IMG/VR virus record: IMGVR_UViG_3300038299_000184
Span: 1-64,000 of that record
DNA: 64,000 bases
Direction: 5' to 3' (one strand)
From: a virus
Shown here one piece after another: positions 20,155-29,262 of the stretch. A program made the translations under genes and the position numbers. The stretch's first letter is position 1. Every line of letters begins with the position of its first letter. Below the pieces are notes generated by a model. That model saw only the letters and a program-made list of their open reading frames with translations, searched no databases and was not told where the DNA came from.

Positions 20155-20543
20155 TGTCACTAGATGAGCAAATATATAACCGTATTACCAAGTTCTTTAA
20201 GAAGGAATTTGGAGATATGGGTTTTAAATTATATGACGGTGACCACTTCTATAATGAATATGGTTCACCTAATGTGAAGATGTCAACATTGAAGGATTCT
20301 GATGGTATCAACATCACAGTGTTCAACGAGTTTGACTCATATATTGACGCAAACATTTATGTTGATAGTTTAGAGGAGTTTGATGTGTTCCTAGAATCCA
20401 TACCAGAACTGGCAGAAACTGTTAGTGTTGGTATAACAATTGTGGGTAAGGGAACCGAGTACGTACAATATAACTTCAAACCTAAAGACTCTAAAGTATT
20501 ACAACATATAGTTGATACAGCAAAAGCTAACTTTGACGGATAA
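20154..20543 (+). CDS. unknown protein, 129 aa
   Basis: Begins MSLDEQIYNRITKFFKKEFG; an N-terminal amphipathic helix then a beta-rich domain with FDVFLESIPELAE, similar in layout to the genes at 2508 and 2937. Translationally coupled to the upstream gene. Confidence 0.65.
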   Translation: MSLDEQIYNRITKFFKKEFGDMGFKLYDGDHFYNEYGSPNVKMSTLKDSDGINITVFNEFDSYIDANIYVDSLEEFDVFLESIPELAETVSVGITIVGKGTEYVQYNFKPKDSKVLQHIVDTAKANFDG

Positions 20544-20548
20544 CTATA

Positions 20549-20998
20549 ATGGATCAGTTCATGAAACAACGACTTCGTGATGAAGTAGACGTAGCGACAG
20601 GTGACCGTGTGGTTGACTGGGTACGGTTTGGTGACATAAGACACCTATGGGACGCTGCACTGGCTACAGGCACACCAGAGGTGCCACAAGAGTACATAGA
20701 CAATGCCGATGAGTACTATGCCAAAGTTCGTGAACAAGAACGCCTAGAGGCAATACAGAGGGATAAAGACCTAGTACCCAACTTCATACAAGATATGAAA
20801 CATGCTCTAGGTGTCAATCTACAAGGAAAGGATACCTACAGGGAAATAGACCCATTCGGATTAGACAGGGGTAATCAAGCATATGAATCCGCTGTTAGGG
20901 CTGATATGGTGGCTAATAGAGAGGCTGCTGCATATACAAGAGAGATGAACGACATGGTTAATAAGATGTCTGGGGCTGATCAACTAGGTTCTTGGTAA
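20549..20998 (+). CDS. unknown protein, 149 aa
   Basis: Begins MDQFMKQRLRDEVDVATGDR; mostly helical and acidic, with a basic start. Lies between virion genes in the same direction, 5 nt after the previous gene. No domain recognised; a virion or assembly role is only a guess. Confidence 0.65.
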   Translation: MDQFMKQRLRDEVDVATGDRVVDWVRFGDIRHLWDAALATGTPEVPQEYIDNADEYYAKVREQERLEAIQRDKDLVPNFIQDMKHALGVNLQGKDTYREIDPFGLDRGNQAYESAVRADMVANREAAAYTREMNDMVNKMSGADQLGSW

Positions 20999-21037
20999 AT
21001 ATACTAGCATTAGTGGTACCACGCCATAAATATAAGT

Positions 21038-22579
21038 GTGAGTTTAAGTGCAACATTTCCAGATGACATACCGTTAAGCAGTATTGAGGTTTTCGACCCA
21101 AGCGTGGTTAGAACCTTTTATAGTGAGTTTGTGTTCCCTTGGACACTGGAGGATTTATACCCCCAATATGACTTTTATACTAGTCATAACTTTAACAGTA
21201 TCCTCGATAAGGTTTACGACAACTTGGATTACTTAAAGGGGTTCGCAACGTTATATAATAATGTATTACCTATAGATAGCGTAACATGTGATGTTTATGA
21301 CCAAGTTGATAAAATTGGTATTTATATAGATGACATATATGAGATCACCTTTACACCGACCACATTAATAATATACAAATCTGGTGTAATTGATCAACAA
21401 ATTGATGAAACGGACTTTGGTAAATTTATAAATATTAAAAGTGTTTCAGTTGTGGGTGATTATATATACATTATCGATGGTGATTATGTATTAAAGCTTG
21501 ACATCACTATAACACCAGCACTGTTTGTAACATTCCTTGGGGGTTATGGCGGTGGTACGGCATCATATAAATTCAGATCCCCTACTCGTATTATATTTGA
21601 CGAAACCACACAACGGTTTTACATATGGGATAGGGGTAATAAGGTAGTTAAAATTTACACCAAGGAACTTTCCTTTGAATCTAACTATAGCCTAGGTGAT
21701 GCACTCGGCATGGACGTTGTTGGCGGGGTTATTCATAAAATTACAGATACTGAATATATAGATACTGAGAATGGGATATCTTTCAGACATGGAGTTGAAG
21801 CACCCAAGGGGTTAACTATAGATAGTTACCAAAGTGGGTTTTTATGGATATATAACAACACACAGATATTGAAATATACAATAGGTGGGTTGCATGTGGG
21901 TACATACAATATGACACACATTAGTGATGTATTTAGACACGGTACTAAACTATATGTTATAGATTATAATGGTGCTGAGGAATTAGTAGACCAGCTAGAT
22001 GAAGTAATTGCAAACTTGGACTACTCATACACAAAAACAATAAGTACCAGCAGTGGTCATAAATTCGAATTAAGTGATGTGTATATACACCCCGATGAGT
22101 TGGCAAGTGATTGGGTTATTAATGATACACTGTTTAAGACGTTCGACACATTAGACAAATTCAATGAATCACTAACTGGTGTGTTTATAGCTAATCTGGA
22201 TGCGGGTAGTAATCTGGGGGGTATTTCAACAGAGTCCCGACCAATTTCTGGTGTTGATATAAGTTGTGATTTTTACCAGACACAAGACGAGATAATATCA
22301 TGTAGTTCACTACAGAGACCTATAAAGTCTTTATATGGTTTAATGGACGATACACGGATAAGACTCACAGGTCTTGAAGTTATAGACGGGTTAAGCGGGG
22401 TAGGTGGGGTTACGTCACAAATTTGTTGGAGTTTGGGTGCTCAGAGTTGTGAGGGCATCACACCACAATTATTTAATACCAATTTCACCCCTCTTAGTTT
22501 CGTAGAATTATCTAACCCTATATTTGAATGCGACCCCCTAACAGGTAGTTGTTGCGTATCATCCAGTTTCGTTCAATAA
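21038..22579 (+). CDS. beta-propeller-like protein, probably tail or baseplate
   Basis: 513 aa, GTG start 16 nt after a TATAAATA-like stretch. The middle shows repeated strand-turn units (VVGDYIYIIDGDYVLKLDI, RIIFDETTQRFYIWDRGNKV, GLTIDSYQSGFLWIYNNTQI) as in NHL or propeller folds. The C-terminus has several Cys (DISCDF, EIISCSS, SQICW, CDPLTGSCC), unusual for a cytoplasmic protein. It sits between late virion genes and directly before the gp4-like gene with overlapping stop/start, so a structural or receptor-related role is likely but not shown. Confidence 0.6.
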   Translation: MSLSATFPDDIPLSSIEVFDPSVVRTFYSEFVFPWTLEDLYPQYDFYTSHNFNSILDKVYDNLDYLKGFATLYNNVLPIDSVTCDVYDQVDKIGIYIDDIYEITFTPTTLIIYKSGVIDQQIDETDFGKFINIKSVSVVGDYIYIIDGDYVLKLDITITPALFVTFLGGYGGGTASYKFRSPTRIIFDETTQRFYIWDRGNKVVKIYTKELSFESNYSLGDALGMDVVGGVIHKITDTEYIDTENGISFRHGVEAPKGLTIDSYQSGFLWIYNNTQILKYTIGGLHVGTYNMTHISDVFRHGTKLYVIDYNGAEELVDQLDEVIANLDYSYTKTISTSSGHKFELSDVYIHPDELASDWVINDTLFKTFDTLDKFNESLTGVFIANLDAGSNLGGISTESRPISGVDISCDFYQTQDEIISCSSLQRPIKSLYGLMDDTRIRLTGLEVIDGLSGVGGVTSQICWSLGAQSCEGITPQLFNTNFTPLSFVELSNPIFECDPLTGSCCVSSSFVQ

Positions 22580-23118
22580 TGGCTAGAAAAACCACATACA
22601 GCTCAGAGGTGGACCAAACCTACAAGGTTGATAAAGGCAGGAAAAGACCTAAATATCGACAAGGTTTATACAAACCTATAAACCCCCAGAAGTGTATAAA
22701 TTGCACAGATGGTAAGCCTATAGAATTTAGGTCTAAACTAGAGTTCGAGTATATGCATTTAATGGACAAATCAGACAATGTACTCAGTTGGGGTAGTGAG
22801 ACCGTATGGGTACCATATGTACATCCATTCAAGAATAGAGTTGCACAATACTGGACGGATTTTATAGTAAACACTAGAAACCACGGAATCTTAATAATAG
22901 AAATCAAACCAGCCAAGGAGATAAAGGCTATACATGAGAATGTTAGACCTAAGATGACGGGCAGGAAGAAGAAGTCAACCTTCTTGTACGAAACTAAAAT
23001 GTTTGAGATTAATAAAGCTAAGTGGATAGCTGCACAAGATTTCTGTAAAACCAAGGGTTGGAAGTTTATACAGTTATCAGAGAAGGATCTGAAGGATGGT
23101 AAAATACCATTTTTATAG
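22579..23118 (+). CDS. head completion nuclease (gp4-like)
   Basis: 179 aa. IEFRSKLEFEYMHLMDKSDN, then VLSWGSETVWVPYV, then YWTDFIV and GILIIEIKP form the TnsA/Vsr-like nuclease core seen in T4 gp4 (head completion): E, D and ExK residues in order. T4 gp4 acts with gp2 and gp50 to finish filled heads and protect ends. ATG overlaps the upstream stop. Confidence 0.75.
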   Translation: MARKTTYSSEVDQTYKVDKGRKRPKYRQGLYKPINPQKCINCTDGKPIEFRSKLEFEYMHLMDKSDNVLSWGSETVWVPYVHPFKNRVAQYWTDFIVNTRNHGILIIEIKPAKEIKAIHENVRPKMTGRKKKSTFLYETKMFEINKAKWIAAQDFCKTKGWKFIQLSEKDLKDGKIPFL

Positions 23119-23152
23119 TTGATTTATAGAGGGCTGTACACTAATTCTATAC

Positions 23153-23332
23153 ATGGAACTAAAATTTGCAGAACTGAATACAATACACGGAATGCTTGAC
23201 GTTCAAATTATATCTATTGAAAATACATTGAACCATATAAAATGTGAAGATCAGATGAAGGTGTATAAAGATGAATCAACCAAACTGAAATCTTTGAGAA
23301 CTAAATTCAAAAAGATGCTTAAAGACTATTAA
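23153..23332 (+). CDS. small coiled-coil protein, 59 aa
   Basis: Begins MELKFAELNTIHGMLDVQII; almost entirely helical with heptad spacing and a basic end (LKSLRTKFKKMLKDY). TAATTC followed by 5 nt precedes ATG, a variant late box. Could be a head or tail chaperone; no homologue recognised. Confidence 0.6.
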   Translation: MELKFAELNTIHGMLDVQIISIENTLNHIKCEDQMKVYKDESTKLKSLRTKFKKMLKDY

Positions 23333-23351
23333 CCGTCTCTAATTAATAGAG

Positions 23352-23921
23352 ATGGCAACTTCAAACGACCTACTCTCATTTAAAGAATGGTATGCTAAAA
23401 ATCCTAGCATACCATACACTAACCGTGTTGAAAAATATAACGATTACCTCAAAGGTGTGTTAGTTGATGAAGTTGTTGTGGCTGATGGTATTCAGCGTAA
23501 TGTAGTACGTGATAAATACAAAGCATTTCTTAGCAAATTGGTTAACATATACGATGACGACCCAGAAGTTATATCATTGTTAAATTTAGACCTAGATGAT
23601 CCACATCAACTAGCCTTAGCCATTCCAGTATTTGCCACGAAGATACGCGATATCGCCATATTCTATAGCAAGAAACGAAAAACCCTAGGAGACCTTAAGT
23701 TGGAACTTTCATTGAAGGGTACACCACAGGGTGTCGAGAAGGCTATAACCGATTTGTTCTATAACAAATACTCAACCAATGATGATTATACAGATCCTAC
23801 ATTAGGGGGTGTTGGTTTAATAGAGAACGTCCCACCTAGGGACTTTGTTGTGGATAATTTAGACATAGTTGTTGTAGAGCAGTACAATACAACCTCACAA
23901 CACCCTAACTCTAATAATTAA
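23352..23921 (+). CDS. putative virion protein, 189 aa
   Basis: Begins MATSNDLLSFKEWYAKNPSI. A conserved-looking segment (RDKYKAFLSKLVNIYDDDPE, then IPVFATKIRDIAIFYSKKRK and LGDLKLELSLKGTPQGVEKA) resembles structural proteins found in large myoviruses next to baseplate genes, but I cannot name it. TAATTA lies 6 nt before ATG. Paired with the next gene. Confidence 0.6.
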   Translation: MATSNDLLSFKEWYAKNPSIPYTNRVEKYNDYLKGVLVDEVVVADGIQRNVVRDKYKAFLSKLVNIYDDDPEVISLLNLDLDDPHQLALAIPVFATKIRDIAIFYSKKRKTLGDLKLELSLKGTPQGVEKAITDLFYNKYSTNDDYTDPTLGGVGLIENVPPRDFVVDNLDIVVVEQYNTTSQHPNSNN

Positions 23922-23925
23922 CATT

Positions 23926-25164
23926 GTGATTAATACAGATATAAAGGCAGTTGTGTCACACACAGTTGTAAAACGGTCTCCTGATAGTATTAAAATATTA
24001 CCAACTATGGGGGGTTCTTTAACACCCAGCTTCTGGGACGGTGTAGAGGTTCCTATATTATTACAACCTTATTTTGAGGAAATACCCGTTTATTATACTG
24101 ATACTAAGTCACCAAGTTTAACAGCATTCGGTGTGGACTCCTTTAAATTCGAAGATGTGACCGCTGTATCTGCCAACAACTGGGATTTTGGTGTTAGCTC
24201 ATGTGATGACACAGAAACGGGTTGTCATGTTGGTATACTAACACCATATATTTCGGGTGGTGCCATTGTGGATAAAACCGATGATTGTGGTAAGTTATCT
24301 ACACTAAGTGTAGGTACTTCTAATGACGGTTATATTAATGCATGTATGTCAGTTAGAGATGAATTAGGTACATTTAATATTATTTGCACAACAGCCAGTG
24401 GTTTGAATTTTAACTCTCTGGAAGACCCGTTTGCACTTAAACAACAAAACGCAAACACATCATATTTGGAATATATGTGTAAGTATGATGTGAAGGACGG
24501 ATTTGGTAGAGGTATCGTTTTTGGTAATGAAGAGTCGGAAGTGTCGAAACTGTTGAATATAGTATTTGGCGACGAATTTACCAATACTATAAATGAGAAG
24601 ATTCTCAACTTCGGTTCTAATATTAAAAGCCTTGATAAGGCTGATACGTTAGCCATAGACGATCTTGGTGAGAATTTAGGCGTACCGACCAGTGGTTTAT
24701 CTGAAGGCGTTCCTGTGGAGATACAGACCCTTCTAAAGCTTGCCAGTATAAAATACGAAGATCTGTTTGGTGTGGAGAATGTTGGTGGCGTCTACAACCC
24801 AAAGAATGTTGGGGTATTATTAGAACTAGGTGAAAATATAAGTGCGGGTGAAATACTTTTCACTAAGAAACAGGTTGAACCCGACTCGGAGTACCAGTCT
24901 TACATTGTCAGATCAAAAAACGTTAGCGAACAACTCACTGAAGGGTTTCTAAGTGGTGATGACGTATATCCGTTATCGGCTCTGGAAGATGGTGATTTCA
25001 ATACCACTGAATACTACTTCTGGCGTAATGTATTCGAAGGTGGTGAGATAGTTAATGAAATTATAGATCTCAGTACCATCGAAGAGATCCCTACAAAGGC
25101 AGAATGGGAAGCGATTATCAATAAGAGAATCCAATACTTTCTAGTTGTAAATCTACTTGGCTAG
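23926..25164 (+). CDS. putative virion protein, 412 aa
   Basis: GTG start 4 nt after the previous stop. Begins MINTDIKAVVSHTVVKRSPD; beta-rich with Cys residues (SSCDDTETGCHVG, DDCGKL) in the first half. No family recognised. Cotranscribed with the preceding gene. Its end overlaps the end of the convergent gene by 12 nt. Confidence 0.6.
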   Translation: MINTDIKAVVSHTVVKRSPDSIKILPTMGGSLTPSFWDGVEVPILLQPYFEEIPVYYTDTKSPSLTAFGVDSFKFEDVTAVSANNWDFGVSSCDDTETGCHVGILTPYISGGAIVDKTDDCGKLSTLSVGTSNDGYINACMSVRDELGTFNIICTTASGLNFNSLEDPFALKQQNANTSYLEYMCKYDVKDGFGRGIVFGNEESEVSKLLNIVFGDEFTNTINEKILNFGSNIKSLDKADTLAIDDLGENLGVPTSGLSEGVPVEIQTLLKLASIKYEDLFGVENVGGVYNPKNVGVLLELGENISAGEILFTKKQVEPDSEYQSYIVRSKNVSEQLTEGFLSGDDVYPLSALEDGDFNTTEYYFWRNVFEGGEIVNEIIDLSTIEEIPTKAEWEAIINKRIQYFLVVNLLG

Positions 25165-25566
25165 TTTAGTAATTTTGACCCTGCCATCGGGCAGAATTTG
25201 AGCTTCATAATTAGCGGTCTTACTGTTGAGGGATTTAGGTTTGCCATCAGTTAAATCCATGGTTCTCCCACCAGATGTGTTAAGCATATCGTCAAATTTG
25301 GCTTTATCCATTACAACTACTTGGCTTTGGGATGCATCTTGTAGAGTACTTTTAACTTGACCCTTCTCTTCAGATGCTTCACGATCTCTTTGAGATATCA
25401 TAGATTTAGACGTATTGTCAAATCCTTTGAAATACTTACCAGCAACTTTACCGTTGTTGTTAATGTTTCGCTTACCGCCTTTAGTAAGGTCGGTTGTTAC
25501 TAATTTGGGAAGGTCACCTTGAAATCCTGCCATCAGCTCTTCAATCATCATAGAAAATGTGCTCAT
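25153..25566 (-). CDS. putative internal head protein, 137 aa
   Basis: Begins MSTFSMMIEELMAGFQGDLP; the N-terminus has an IEE that fits the prohead protease rule. The body is basic and low in complexity (TKGGKRNINNNGKVAGKY, MISQRDREASEEKGQVKS), as expected for DNA-associated internal proteins. A TAATTA box lies 12 nt upstream of ATG. Tail-to-tail overlap with the upstream virion gene. Confidence 0.55.
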   Translation of the reverse strand: MSTFSMMIEELMAGFQGDLPKLVTTDLTKGGKRNINNNGKVAGKYFKGFDNTSKSMISQRDREASEEKGQVKSTLQDASQSQVVVMDKAKFDDMLNTSGGRTMDLTDGKPKSLNSKTANYEAQILPDGRVKITKLAK

Positions 25567-25609
25567 AATACTTGACTTTAATTAGGGTATATAGTAGATT
25601 GGAATTTCA

Positions 25610-26662
25610 ATGATCATATTCCCAGAAAGTTACATCGAAGAGAAGTTCTTCAAACATGTTGGTTACCCCCAGAGGCGAGCCAATGGTGATATGGTAGGAT
25701 GCTGCCCTGTATGTATGGAAGGTAAGTCTTGGGGTAAGAAGAGGCGTTTTAATTACTTTGCAGACAAACAGGCGTGGGTGTGCTTCAATTGCAGTGAGAC
25801 ATTCAATACTATTTCGTTCGTTAAAACTATGGAGGGTGTTACATTCGTTGACATGTTGAAGGAACTTGATGAAGATGACTACATCGATATGTCCAATGGG
25901 AGGGAGTACGTCCAACTAAAAGAAGAGAAGCTTGATATTGACAAGCCTGTTGATACAGTGGATTTGTTTGATGAAGGACAACGAGAGTTTTATCATGATA
26001 ACTTCTTTGTTAAGAAGGCATGGATCGAGATCAAGCGTAGAAGATTGGATAGGGCTGTGAACCGAGGCGGTTTATGGTTGTCACCCAAGCATTGGCTTCA
26101 TAAGAACAGAATTATTATACCCTTCTATGATAATGAACATAAATTGATTTTCTACCAGAGTAGAGCACAAACTGATAAACAAGCTGAGATGGGTAAATAT
26201 ATCTCAAGTATGAATGGTAGAAAGATTTTTTATGGGCTTGAGAGAATTGATTATAGTATACCCAACAGTTTCATGTTTGAAGGACCTCTTGACACCTTCT
26301 TTGTTAAGAACTCCTTTGGTGGGGGTGGTATCAAATTGAACACTGATCAAAAGGCAGTTCTAAAGGACTTGGAAATGTTCTCAGATGTTATATACTGCCT
26401 AGATAACGATTTCGATAATGAAGATGTTGTTGACATATACCGAACATATATATCAGAGGGTAGGAAAATGTTTATGTGGGGTGGTGACTTCGAGGAGGTT
26501 AAAGATATCAACCAGTACGCAATCGATAAGGGTGTAGACGAAATTACACATGCCCAATTGCTTGAACATGTGTATTCGGGGGAGGGGGCTGCTGATATGT
26601 TAGAAAGTAAGTTATCTAAAATCAAGAGTAATAGGCCGTTCAACGACCCGTTCGCTATTTAG
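25610..26662 (+). CDS. DNA primase (gp61-like)
   Basis: 350 aa, close to T4 gp61 (342 aa). N-terminal zinc finger CCPVC (31-35) with CFNC (58-61); TOPRIM elements FMFEGPLDTFFV and IYCLDNDFDNE supply the catalytic acidic residues. It makes RNA primers for lagging-strand synthesis with a replicative helicase that lies outside this window. No late box; its 3' end overlaps the convergent next gene by 8 nt. Confidence 0.85.
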   Translation: MIIFPESYIEEKFFKHVGYPQRRANGDMVGCCPVCMEGKSWGKKRRFNYFADKQAWVCFNCSETFNTISFVKTMEGVTFVDMLKELDEDDYIDMSNGREYVQLKEEKLDIDKPVDTVDLFDEGQREFYHDNFFVKKAWIEIKRRRLDRAVNRGGLWLSPKHWLHKNRIIIPFYDNEHKLIFYQSRAQTDKQAEMGKYISSMNGRKIFYGLERIDYSIPNSFMFEGPLDTFFVKNSFGGGGIKLNTDQKAVLKDLEMFSDVIYCLDNDFDNEDVVDIYRTYISEGRKMFMWGGDFEEVKDINQYAIDKGVDEITHAQLLEHVYSGEGAADMLESKLSKIKSNRPFNDPFAI

Positions 26663-27107
26663 ATTTCAGTGAATCAACTCTCTTCTGAAGGGATTCTTCT
26701 GAAGATGCGATCTGGTCAAGAACAATCTTGACTTCCGCAAGTGCAAGTGATGCTTTCTGAATAGGACGTTGTAATTTCTGAATCAATCCATCACCTATAG
26801 AATCTGATCTATCGTGCTTGGAAAGTAGTGATGTAAGGTTACCATCTTTCTTAGGATCAACCAAGTCTTGAATCATGTCTTCGATCTTATCAACCTTGGC
26901 ATAAACCTCTGCGAAGTTGTCCTCAACCACTGCTGCTGGGTCGAAACCTAGGTCATCAGTTTCGAAGTCACTAGCGACACCATCGGTGTCTAGTCCCGCC
27001 TCAAAATCGGTGGCTTCGTTTTCTTCGGGGAAACTTCTATCTCTGAATACGTCTTCCTCTTCGTTGAGTAAGTGTTTTGTGAATAGATCTTTAATAATGT
27101 CACTCAT
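26655..27107 (-). CDS. putative internal head protein, 150 aa
   Basis: ATG 27107 is chosen because a TAATTA box lies exactly 5 nt upstream. Begins MSDIIKDLFTKHLLNEEEDV; LNE after an amphipathic helix fits a capsid-targeting peptide with protease site. Then an acidic linker (DFEAGLDTDGVASDFETDDL) and a C-terminal coiled coil. Layout is like T4 prohead core proteins. Confidence 0.6.
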   Translation of the reverse strand: MSDIIKDLFTKHLLNEEEDVFRDRSFPEENEATDFEAGLDTDGVASDFETDDLGFDPAAVVEDNFAEVYAKVDKIEDMIQDLVDPKKDGNLTSLLSKHDRSDSIGDGLIQKLQRPIQKASLALAEVKIVLDQIASSEESLQKRVDSLKSK

Positions 27108-27164
27108 GTTTTTAATTATGCATTTAACCATTGTAATATATAAAAAAACGAGATAATATAGTGT

Positions 27165-28088
27165 ATGGCAGAAAATACCAACAGTTCCGTAGGGACTGAA
27201 TACAAGACAGTACTTAGAGAGACAGCATTGGAGCTAGTAGATACACTATCCGAGGTTGTTAATGAACGAATTCGTGACGAGGAAGTAGATAGGCTAAAGC
27301 GAGAGGAAGTATTTACAGACATTTTAGGGTCTAAGGTGCTTGACGACAGGTTCAACTTTAAGAAGGTTCTAATTGTTGTGGCGACATTACAGAAGGAAAC
27401 TACATATATGCAGTCTACCGAGTATAAAGCAATTGAGAAGATTGTATTTGATAATACATATACTGACCACAGTGGTGTATGTAGCCGTGTTGAGGTTGAC
27501 ATTATTAGTAATAACACCACGGGTCTACCAGAAGTGTATAATCGTTACGTAACCCCTGCCTATAAAGACTATATAGTTTGCTTCGTCCATGATGATATCA
27601 CAATTTACGATAATCATCTATATGAGAAGCTCACAGAAGCTCACAAAAATTATGGAGTGGTGGGGATTGCAGGTGCTACTAAGGTCAATCTACCCTTCCG
27701 TATCGACCAACCAACTGCTTGGCATATGCTTTCTATTGAGACACACCCAGACGGTGCTATTCGCCACCAATCTGGATTCGTAGCACACGAGTCTAATGGT
27801 AGGAAGTGGTCAACACAATTTGGGGTGGTGCCCCAAGAGGTTAAACTCATTGATGGATTATTCATGTCCTTCGACATTTCGGAATGCCTTAAGAACGGCT
27901 TTACGTTCGACACCGACTTCGATTTCCATCACTATGACATTACAGCATCCCTTAGAGCTAGAGAGGTAGGTATGCAAATTACCACTACCGACATCTTCGT
28001 ATCCCACAAGGGTCTTGGGGTTATGGATGAATCATGGGGTAGAAGTCACAGAAAGTTTGTAGAAAAGTATAAGGATTTCGTGGGTTAG
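27165..28088 (+). CDS. glycosyltransferase (StrF-like, GT2-type)
   Basis: 307 aa. After a helical N-terminus (1-60) the domain reads FKKVLIVVATLQKETTYMQS, EVYNRYVTPAYKDYIVCFVH with VHDDITIYDN as the DxD-like metal site, then GVVGIAGATKV and LIDGLFMSFDI. This fits the StrF-type glycosyltransferase family seen in phages and capsule clusters. Substrate unknown. Confidence 0.7.
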   Translation: MAENTNSSVGTEYKTVLRETALELVDTLSEVVNERIRDEEVDRLKREEVFTDILGSKVLDDRFNFKKVLIVVATLQKETTYMQSTEYKAIEKIVFDNTYTDHSGVCSRVEVDIISNNTTGLPEVYNRYVTPAYKDYIVCFVHDDITIYDNHLYEKLTEAHKNYGVVGIAGATKVNLPFRIDQPTAWHMLSIETHPDGAIRHQSGFVAHESNGRKWSTQFGVVPQEVKLIDGLFMSFDISECLKNGFTFDTDFDFHHYDITASLRAREVGMQITTTDIFVSHKGLGVMDESWGRSHRKFVEKYKDFVG

Positions 28089-28091
28089 TAT

Positions 28092-28119
28092 TTGACATAG
28101 CCAACCAGAGGTGTTAAGG
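28092..28119 (+). promoter_or_regulatory. early-type promoter
   Basis: TTGACA at 28092-28097, 16-nt spacer, TTAAGG at 28114-28119, exactly 6 nt to ATG 28126. Spacer contains ACCAGAGGT. Confidence 0.5.
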
Positions 28120-28125
28120 TCGGTC

Positions 28126-28512
28126 ATGAAGAACTTTTATAAAGCAACATTGGAGCATACACCATTGGTGTCATACAACGAGAATTACCCATTATTCCCT
28201 GTAATGTCGGTTTTGTCGTTTATGTCACCAACACATGCCCAAATTTATAACAACCTTGCGAATCACCAACATTGGTTCTCAAGTGATAATGGTGCCCAGT
28301 TAAGTATTATGCAGGTGTGTACACCAAAGACTAGGTTTAACTATAATACACTATTTAAGAATTATGTTAAGAAGCCCCCCAAGGTGAAGACCCCCGATAC
28401 ATCTAAGCCAGAGAATTGGTTGATGAAGGTGTATGACGTACCTAGAAGAGTTGCCAAGCAATATCTTTTAGTGGATGGTGTAATGGATGAAGTTCGCAGC
28501 CGAATTAAATAA
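28126..28512 (+). CDS. unknown protein, 128 aa
   Basis: Begins MKNFYKATLEHTPLVSYNEN. Neutral N-terminal half and a basic C-terminal half (KKPPKVKTPDTSKPENWLMK). ATG is set by the promoter 6 nt upstream. No family recognised. Confidence 0.65.
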   Translation: MKNFYKATLEHTPLVSYNENYPLFPVMSVLSFMSPTHAQIYNNLANHQHWFSSDNGAQLSIMQVCTPKTRFNYNTLFKNYVKKPPKVKTPDTSKPENWLMKVYDVPRRVAKQYLLVDGVMDEVRSRIK

Positions 28513-28520
28513 TTAGAAGT

Positions 28521-28913
28521 ATGGCTATATTCAGAAGTACCTTTCACAACATAATGCAGAACAATGTGGTTGAGTTCAAATGGATTAGGCGCATACCTAA
28601 AACTGGGGCAGCTATAACACGAAGGGCATTAGGTACAAATAGTCATACATTACTCAACTCCGAATTTGGGTTTAAAGTTTTAAATTTCAGACCCCCAACC
28701 CAACCCAACCCAATAGATCAAGTGTCCTATAACTTGGTTACATACTGGGACATATTTAGACAGGAATATAGAAACTCGTCGTGTGAATCTCTACACATGG
28801 TCAACATAATACCTGTGACAAACCCTACTGAAATTAATAAGTGGTGGATATACTTTAGGGACACCATTAGGGATATGACACCAGATCAAAAAATCCAATT
28901 CATGGATAAATAG
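28521..28913 (+). CDS. unknown protein, 130 aa, late-box gene
   Basis: Begins MAIFRSTFHNIMQNNVVEFK. Rich in aromatic residues, with an RRIPKTGAAITRRALG basic patch. TAATTA (28510-28515) is exactly 5 nt before ATG and overlaps the end of the preceding gene. Could be a tail completion or head-tail protein by size; not recognised. Confidence 0.65.
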   Translation: MAIFRSTFHNIMQNNVVEFKWIRRIPKTGAAITRRALGTNSHTLLNSEFGFKVLNFRPPTQPNPIDQVSYNLVTYWDIFRQEYRNSSCESLHMVNIIPVTNPTEINKWWIYFRDTIRDMTPDQKIQFMDK

Positions 28914-28948
28914 GTTGACTATGGTAAACAGAGCCTGTATAAATAGGT

Positions 28949-29233
28949 ATGAAGTTTAGAAAGTTTCCTATAAAGACCAAGCTTGAACTCGGACAGACCG
29001 TTTATATAAAACGCAGCTACAACCGAATTGATGAATTTAAATTCATCCAAACAACTCGAAAGGGGTTTAATTTTCTATCTATGTCAACCCACAAGTGCCT
29101 GTCTAGAAATCACTTCTATGATACGAGGTATTCTAATAAGAAATTACCAAACCAGTCTTATTATATTGTTGGGGTACCTGTAGATATACATCAACAGATA
29201 TATCACTACACAAAAAAAGACCACCTAAAATAG
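28949..29233 (+). CDS. unknown basic protein, 94 aa
   Basis: Begins MKFRKFPIKTKLELGQTVYI; SH3-like beta-barrel feel (LGQTVYIKRSYNRIDEFKFI). TTGACT at 28915 and TATAAA at 28938-28943 (17-nt spacer) lie 5 nt before ATG. Its last codons run through a terminator hairpin. Confidence 0.6.
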   Translation: MKFRKFPIKTKLELGQTVYIKRSYNRIDEFKFIQTTRKGFNFLSMSTHKCLSRNHFYDTRYSNKKLPNQSYYIVGVPVDIHQQIYHYTKKDHLK

Positions 29234-29244
29234 ATGGTCTTTCA
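29212..29244. terminator. bidirectional terminator
   Basis: AAAGACCA/TGGTCTTT stem with flanking A-tract and T-rich end, between convergent genes. The stop codon of the plus-strand gene lies in its loop. Confidence 0.6.
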
Positions 29245-29262
29245 ATATGGATTGAATTAAAA

